A stretch of 9,135 bases of DNA from Burkholderiales bacterium. Its GTDB lineage: Bacteria; Pseudomonadota; Gammaproteobacteria; Burkholderiales; Burkholderiaceae. Made by a program: the position numbers and the translations under genes. This document shows positions 6,252 to 9,135 of this stretch, in pieces (position 1 is the stretch's first letter; every line of letters begins with the position of its first letter). The notes under the pieces are model-generated. The model had not been told where the DNA came from. It was given only the letters and a program-made list of their open reading frames with translations, and made no database searches. The DNA lies in the NCBI GenBank assembly GCA_947371645.1, contig CANBQJ010000148.1, positions 1 through 9,135 of the forward strand, in the 5' to 3' direction.

Positions 6252-8063
6252 ATGCCCCTTGCCCCGCCAGCCCTTGCCGCAGACGAACGACAGCTCCAAA
6301 CCCTGGTCACCGAGGACGTGGCCCGGCGCCTGAGGGCCAATGACATCAGCCTGACGCTGAGCAACCTGGCCGCCGTGCTGGTCACCACGGCCACTTTTCA
6401 CGATGTGGCGCCACGGGCCTGGTTGCTGCTCTGGCTGGGCCTGGAAGCGCTCAGCACCGCCTTTCACCTGCACATTGGCGTGCGTTGGCGCTTGCGTGAG
6501 CTGACCGCAGCCAATGCCCCGGTGTGGTTGCGTGTGGTGACGCGCACCTCGGTCATCAATGGCTTGCTGTGGATGCTGATCGTGCTGGTGGCCTGGCCGC
6601 ATTGCAGCGAAGCCGAACGCATGATCGGCCTGATCGGCGTCATGGGGATCGCCAGCATCGCCCTGCATTCTCTGCATGGCCACTTGCCGGCCTATTTCGC
6701 CTTGGCGGGGCTGTGCACGGCGGGCATGGTGATGGCCTTGCTCTGGTCCGGGGGGCTGGCGAACTGGGGCCTGGTGCTCATGCTGGTGGTGTACCTGCTG
6801 GTCAGCGCCCGCTTTGCCGCGCTGCTCAACCGCATGCTGATCGACACCTTGCGCAAAGGCCGCCAGATGGTGGAGCTGACCGGCAAGCTGCAGGTGGAAA
6901 AAGACCGGGCCGTGAACCTGAGCAAGTCACGCAGCCGCTTCCTGGCGGCGGCCAGCCACGACCTGCGCCAGCCGGTGCATGCACTGTCGCTGTTTGTGGG
7001 GGCCTTGAACCAAAGCCCTTCGACCGAGCAATCGGGCGTGATCCTCCAGCATGTGGGCGCAGCCGTGGACACGATGGGCACGATGTTCGACGCCTTGCTC
7101 GACATCTCCAAGCTCGACGCCGATCTGCTGCAACCCAAGTGGCAGGTGGTGGACGTGCAGCCGATGCTGTCCCGCATGGGTGCCGAGCACGCCGTGATGG
7201 CGCAGGCGAAAGGCTTGAGCTTGCGCGTGGACACCGCAGGCGGCACGGGCTTGCCTGTGCGCACCGACCCGGTGTTGCTGGAGCGCGTGCTGCGCAACCT
7301 GCTGTCCAACGCCGTTCGCTACACGGCGCAAGGCACGGTGCTCATCCGGGCGCGGGTTCGCGCGGGGCGGGTGGCGCTGGTGGTGGCCGACACGGGTGTG
7401 GGCATGCCCAGGCACCGCCAGCACGAGGCTTTCGAAGAGTTCGTGCAGCTGCACGACGCCGGGCACGACCCGGAGCAAGGCCTGGGTCTGGGCCTGGCCA
7501 TCGTCAAGCGGCTGGTCGGCTTGCTTGGGCTGCGCCTGGCGCTGCGGTCCAGGCCCGGGCGCGGCACGGTGTTCTCGTTGCACCTGCCTTTGGCCGATCT
7601 GCCCAGGCCCGCGCTGTCAGCCGCCCCGGCGGCACAGCTGTTGGGCGCCGAGTTGACCGGGCTGCGCGCGGGCGATGTCGTGATCGTCATCGACGACAAC
7701 GTGGCGATCCAAGTGGCGATGGCGGCGCTGTTGAGCGCCTGGGGTTGTCAGGTGCATGTGGCGGCCAACCCAGCGGCCTTGATGCCGCAGCTGATGGGCT
7801 TGCATGTGGCGCCGGCGCTGCTGCTGTGCGATTCCCGTTTGCGCGATGGCGAAGACGGCATCACCGCGATCGCCGAGATCCGCGAGGCCTTCAACCTGGA
7901 CGTGCCCGCCATTTTGATTTCTGGCGACACCGGCCCCGAGCGGCTGCGAGAAGCGGTGGCCAGTGGCTTGCCGCTGCTGCACAAGCCCGTGACGCAGGCG
8001 CATTTGCGTGAGGCCATCGCCAGGGTCATGGCAGCGAACCAGGCGCCTTTGAGCTTGAACTAG
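6252..8063 (+). CDS. membrane hybrid sensor histidine kinase with C-terminal receiver
   Basis: A 603-residue inner-membrane hybrid kinase. Residues ~35-195 hold about six hydrophobic segments with no obvious periplasmic domain, so the signal is probably sensed within or near the membrane. A linker helix (~196-225) leads to the dimerisation/phosphoacceptor domain with H-box SHDLRQP (His236). The ATPase domain has the N-box RNLLSNAVRY (Asn353), G1 box DTGVGMP (from Asp380) and G2 box GLGLGLAIVK (410-419). A receiver domain (~475-595) has Asp481/Asp482, phosphoacceptor Asp527 in LCDSRL, Thr560 in SGDT and Lys578 in HKP, so all key residues are present. ATG 6252 is preferred, though no clear Shine-Dalgarno precedes it; a TTG at 6168 would add 28 residues lying over the promoter region. 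The gene is divergent from the PEP-CTERM gene and convergent with the response regulator, its likely partner. Confidence 0.92.
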   Translation: MPLAPPALAADERQLQTLVTEDVARRLRANDISLTLSNLAAVLVTTATFHDVAPRAWLLLWLGLEALSTAFHLHIGVRWRLRELTAANAPVWLRVVTRTSVINGLLWMLIVLVAWPHCSEAERMIGLIGVMGIASIALHSLHGHLPAYFALAGLCTAGMVMALLWSGGLANWGLVLMLVVYLLVSARFAALLNRMLIDTLRKGRQMVELTGKLQVEKDRAVNLSKSRSRFLAAASHDLRQPVHALSLFVGALNQSPSTEQSGVILQHVGAAVDTMGTMFDALLDISKLDADLLQPKWQVVDVQPMLSRMGAEHAVMAQAKGLSLRVDTAGGTGLPVRTDPVLLERVLRNLLSNAVRYTAQGTVLIRARVRAGRVALVVADTGVGMPRHRQHEAFEEFVQLHDAGHDPEQGLGLGLAIVKRLVGLLGLRLALRSRPGRGTVFSLHLPLADLPRPALSAAPAAQLLGAELTGLRAGDVVIVIDDNVAIQVAMAALLSAWGCQVHVAANPAALMPQLMGLHVAPALLLCDSRLRDGEDGITAIAEIREAFNLDVPAILISGDTGPERLREAVASGLPLLHKPVTQAHLREAIARVMAANQAPLSLN

Positions 8064-8065
8064 CC

Positions 8066-8716
8066 TCAGTGCCCGTTGCCGTCGATGGGGGATGAGCCGA
8101 CCAGGCCCGATGCCCTGGCCGCCTCGACGGCTTGCAAGCGGTGCACCACGTTCAGGCTCTTGAAGATGGCCGAGACATGGCCCTTCACCGTTTTCTCTTG
8201 CATCCCCAAGGCCCGTGCGATTTCCTTGTTGGACTTGCCGCTGCACAAGGCCTGCAGCACCTCATGCTGGCGTGGCGTCAGGCCGCTGGGTTCGCCGCTC
8301 GGCACGGCCTCAGGTTCTGAGGCCATGGCCATGAAGGGCGGCACGTAAATCTCGCCGCTGAGCACCAGCTGCAAAGCGGCGATCACCGTGGCCGGGTGGG
8401 CCGACTTGGGGCAGTAGCCACGCGCGCCCGCCTTGAGCACACGCCGCACATCGTCCGGGTCTTCAGACGACGACAGCACGAGCGCGGGCACATCTGGATG
8501 CAGGCGCTGGAGTTGCGTCAGCAGGGCCAGGCCCGCCATGCCGGCCATGCGCAGGTCGAGCAACACGGCGGCCACATCGGGGTGCTGCACCAGGTGGGCC
8601 AGCGCCTCGACACCATCGCCTGCTTGAAGCACGGGGTCGGCGCCAGCGAGGTTTTGCAAAGCACCGGCCACGCCCGCCCGAACGAGCGGGTGATCGTCAA
8701 CAACGAGCAGTTTCAT
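8066..8716 (-). CDS. NarL/LuxR-family two-component response regulator
   Basis: A 216-residue transcription regulator. The N-terminal receiver starts MKLLVVDDHPLVRAG. It has the acidic pair Asp7/Asp8, phosphoacceptor Asp54 in VLLDLRM, the Ser82 switch residue in LVLSSSED and Lys104 in YCPKSA. A short Pro/Glu-rich linker (~127-144) leads to a LuxR-type helix-turn-helix (~146-200: LTPRQHEVLQAL, then SNKEIARALGM and the recognition helix EKTVKGHVSAIFKSL). Such proteins usually bind inverted repeats as dimers after phosphorylation. ATG 8716 is chosen because the receiver normally starts there; a GTG at 8725 would add three residues. The neighbouring hybrid kinase is the likely phosphodonor. The stop lies 2 nt from the kinase stop on the other strand. 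The gene is divergent from the truncated sensor gene at 8861. Confidence 0.93.
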   Translation of the reverse strand: MKLLVVDDHPLVRAGVAGALQNLAGADPVLQAGDGVEALAHLVQHPDVAAVLLDLRMAGMAGLALLTQLQRLHPDVPALVLSSSEDPDDVRRVLKAGARGYCPKSAHPATVIAALQLVLSGEIYVPPFMAMASEPEAVPSGEPSGLTPRQHEVLQALCSGKSNKEIARALGMQEKTVKGHVSAIFKSLNVVHRLQAVEAARASGLVGSSPIDGNGH

Positions 8717-8794
8717 GGCGGGCACTCTATCAGCAACGGGCCGCCGGCCTGATCCAAGCCGAAAGCGGCGTCGGTATGCCCACCCCTTGACGCC

Positions 8795-8807
8795 TGGTCC
8801 CTATACT
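8795..8807 (+). promoter_or_regulatory. TGGTCCC core next to a TATACT box, upstream of the sensor gene
   Basis: TGGTCCC (8795-8801) repeats the left half of the 6205-6216 dyad with its preceding T (6204-6210). It directly abuts TATACT (8802-8807), a good -10-like hexamer. TTGACG at 8787-8792 is only 9 nt from TATACT, too close for an ordinary -35, so an activator-assisted promoter is conceivable. It lies in the 144-bp gap between the response-regulator and sensor genes. Confidence 0.3.
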
Positions 8808-8835
8808 TGCCCAAAACAAACGCCGCCGCGGCCCA

Positions 8836-8849
8836 TGGCCGGACGGCCA
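8836..8849. repeat. 14-bp palindrome in the leader of the sensor gene
   Basis: TGGCCGGACGGCCA is a 6-bp inverted repeat around GA. In RNA it would form a 5-bp stem with a GGAC tetraloop, just before the AGGG ribosome-binding region and 11 nt before ATG 8861. It could be an operator or affect translation of the gene. Confidence 0.35.
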
Positions 8850-8860
8850 AAGGGCGAGTC

Positions 8861-9135
8861 ATGGAAAGAGCGACGACGGATCAGTCAGACACGAGCCATG
8901 CAGCGCCGCGCCGCGCTTTGCACTTCTTGGTGGCCATCGTCGCCATGGCCGTCATCACCGCCCTGTGTGCCTATGTGCTGTGGAACCAGCAGCAAGAGAG
9001 CCTGCGGCTGTCCCAGACCACCTTGCGCAACTCGGCCGTGCTGCTGGCCGAGCAGACCGAGCACGCGTTCGACCAGGCCGATGCGCTGCTGCGCTCGGTC
9101 GCCTACCGGTACGCCCACGCGCCGCGTGGCAGCGA
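8861..9135 (+). CDS. membrane-anchored sensor protein, N-terminus only (cut by right edge)
   Basis: ATG 8861 opens a frame that runs to the window edge (91 residues visible). AGGGCGAG lies just upstream as a ribosome site. The sequence starts with a short polar tail (MERATTDQSDTSHAAPRR), then one membrane helix (~20-42, LHFLVAIVAMAVITALCAYVL). A helical extracytoplasmic start follows (NQQQESLRLSQTTLRNSAVL, then LAEQTEHAFDQADALLRSVA). A single helix followed by LAEQTE...DQADALLRSV resembles the beginning of PDC/dCache-type sensor regions that head many betaproteobacterial histidine kinases and GGDEF/EAL proteins. The output domain lies outside the window and cannot be named. It sits divergent from the response regulator, so it may be another signalling component of the same locus. 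Confidence 0.7.
   Translation, partial: MERATTDQSDTSHAAPRRALHFLVAIVAMAVITALCAYVLWNQQQESLRLSQTTLRNSAVLLAEQTEHAFDQADALLRSVAYRYAHAPRGS

Noticed and set aside
6129..6683. Upstream extension of the minus-strand PEP-CTERM frame (about 185 more codons)
   Set aside because: It would overlap the kinase coding region and bury the signal peptide. GGAGG 8 nt before ATG 6128 fixes the shorter start.
6524..8011. Long plus-strand frame (495 codons) inside the kinase gene
   Set aside because: It is out of frame with the well-supported hybrid kinase, and its translation is Ala/Arg/Gly-rich low-complexity sequence typical of high-GC shadow frames.

Overview
The window looks like chromosomal DNA from a high-GC betaproteobacterium, most likely Burkholderiales. 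The signs are GC-rich codon use, two proteins with PEP-CTERM sorting tails, multi-membrane-segment GGDEF signalling proteins, and an AASHDLRQP-type hybrid kinase paired with a NarL/LuxR regulator. The species cannot be named from the sequence. The first ~550 bases look less GC-rich than the rest.

Layout. (1) 1-385, plus strand: the 3' part of a small secreted six-cysteine protein. (2) 555-1250, plus: a PEP-CTERM surface/extracellular protein. (3) 1291-6128, minus, read from 6128 downwards: a probable three-gene unit made of a second PEP-CTERM protein (5388-6128), a lipoprotein with 14 beta-propeller repeats (3155-5383, only 4 nt downstream) and a membrane diguanylate cyclase (1291-3018). (4) 6252-8063, plus: a membrane hybrid histidine kinase, divergent from the PEP-CTERM gene. 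(5) 8066-8716, minus: a NarL/LuxR response regulator, tail to tail with the kinase and only 2 nt away. (6) 8861 to the right edge, plus: the first 91 residues of a membrane-anchored sensor protein, divergent from the regulator.

How it may work together. The kinase and regulator look like a cognate pair despite facing each other. The 123-bp region between the kinase and the PEP-CTERM gene carries two tandem copies of a 12-bp dyad (GGTCCCGAGACC) beside two overlapping, oppositely directed candidate promoters. A TGGTCCC core recurs in the other divergent region, upstream of the truncated sensor gene. My working model is that the regulator binds these sites and controls a surface/biofilm module: an exosortase-sorted protein, a large propeller lipoprotein and a c-di-GMP synthase. 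The gene families are secure; the regulatory link is inference. No exosortase, polysaccharide genes, RNA genes, CRISPR array or insertion sequence was seen. No gene-free stretch exceeds about 170 bases.
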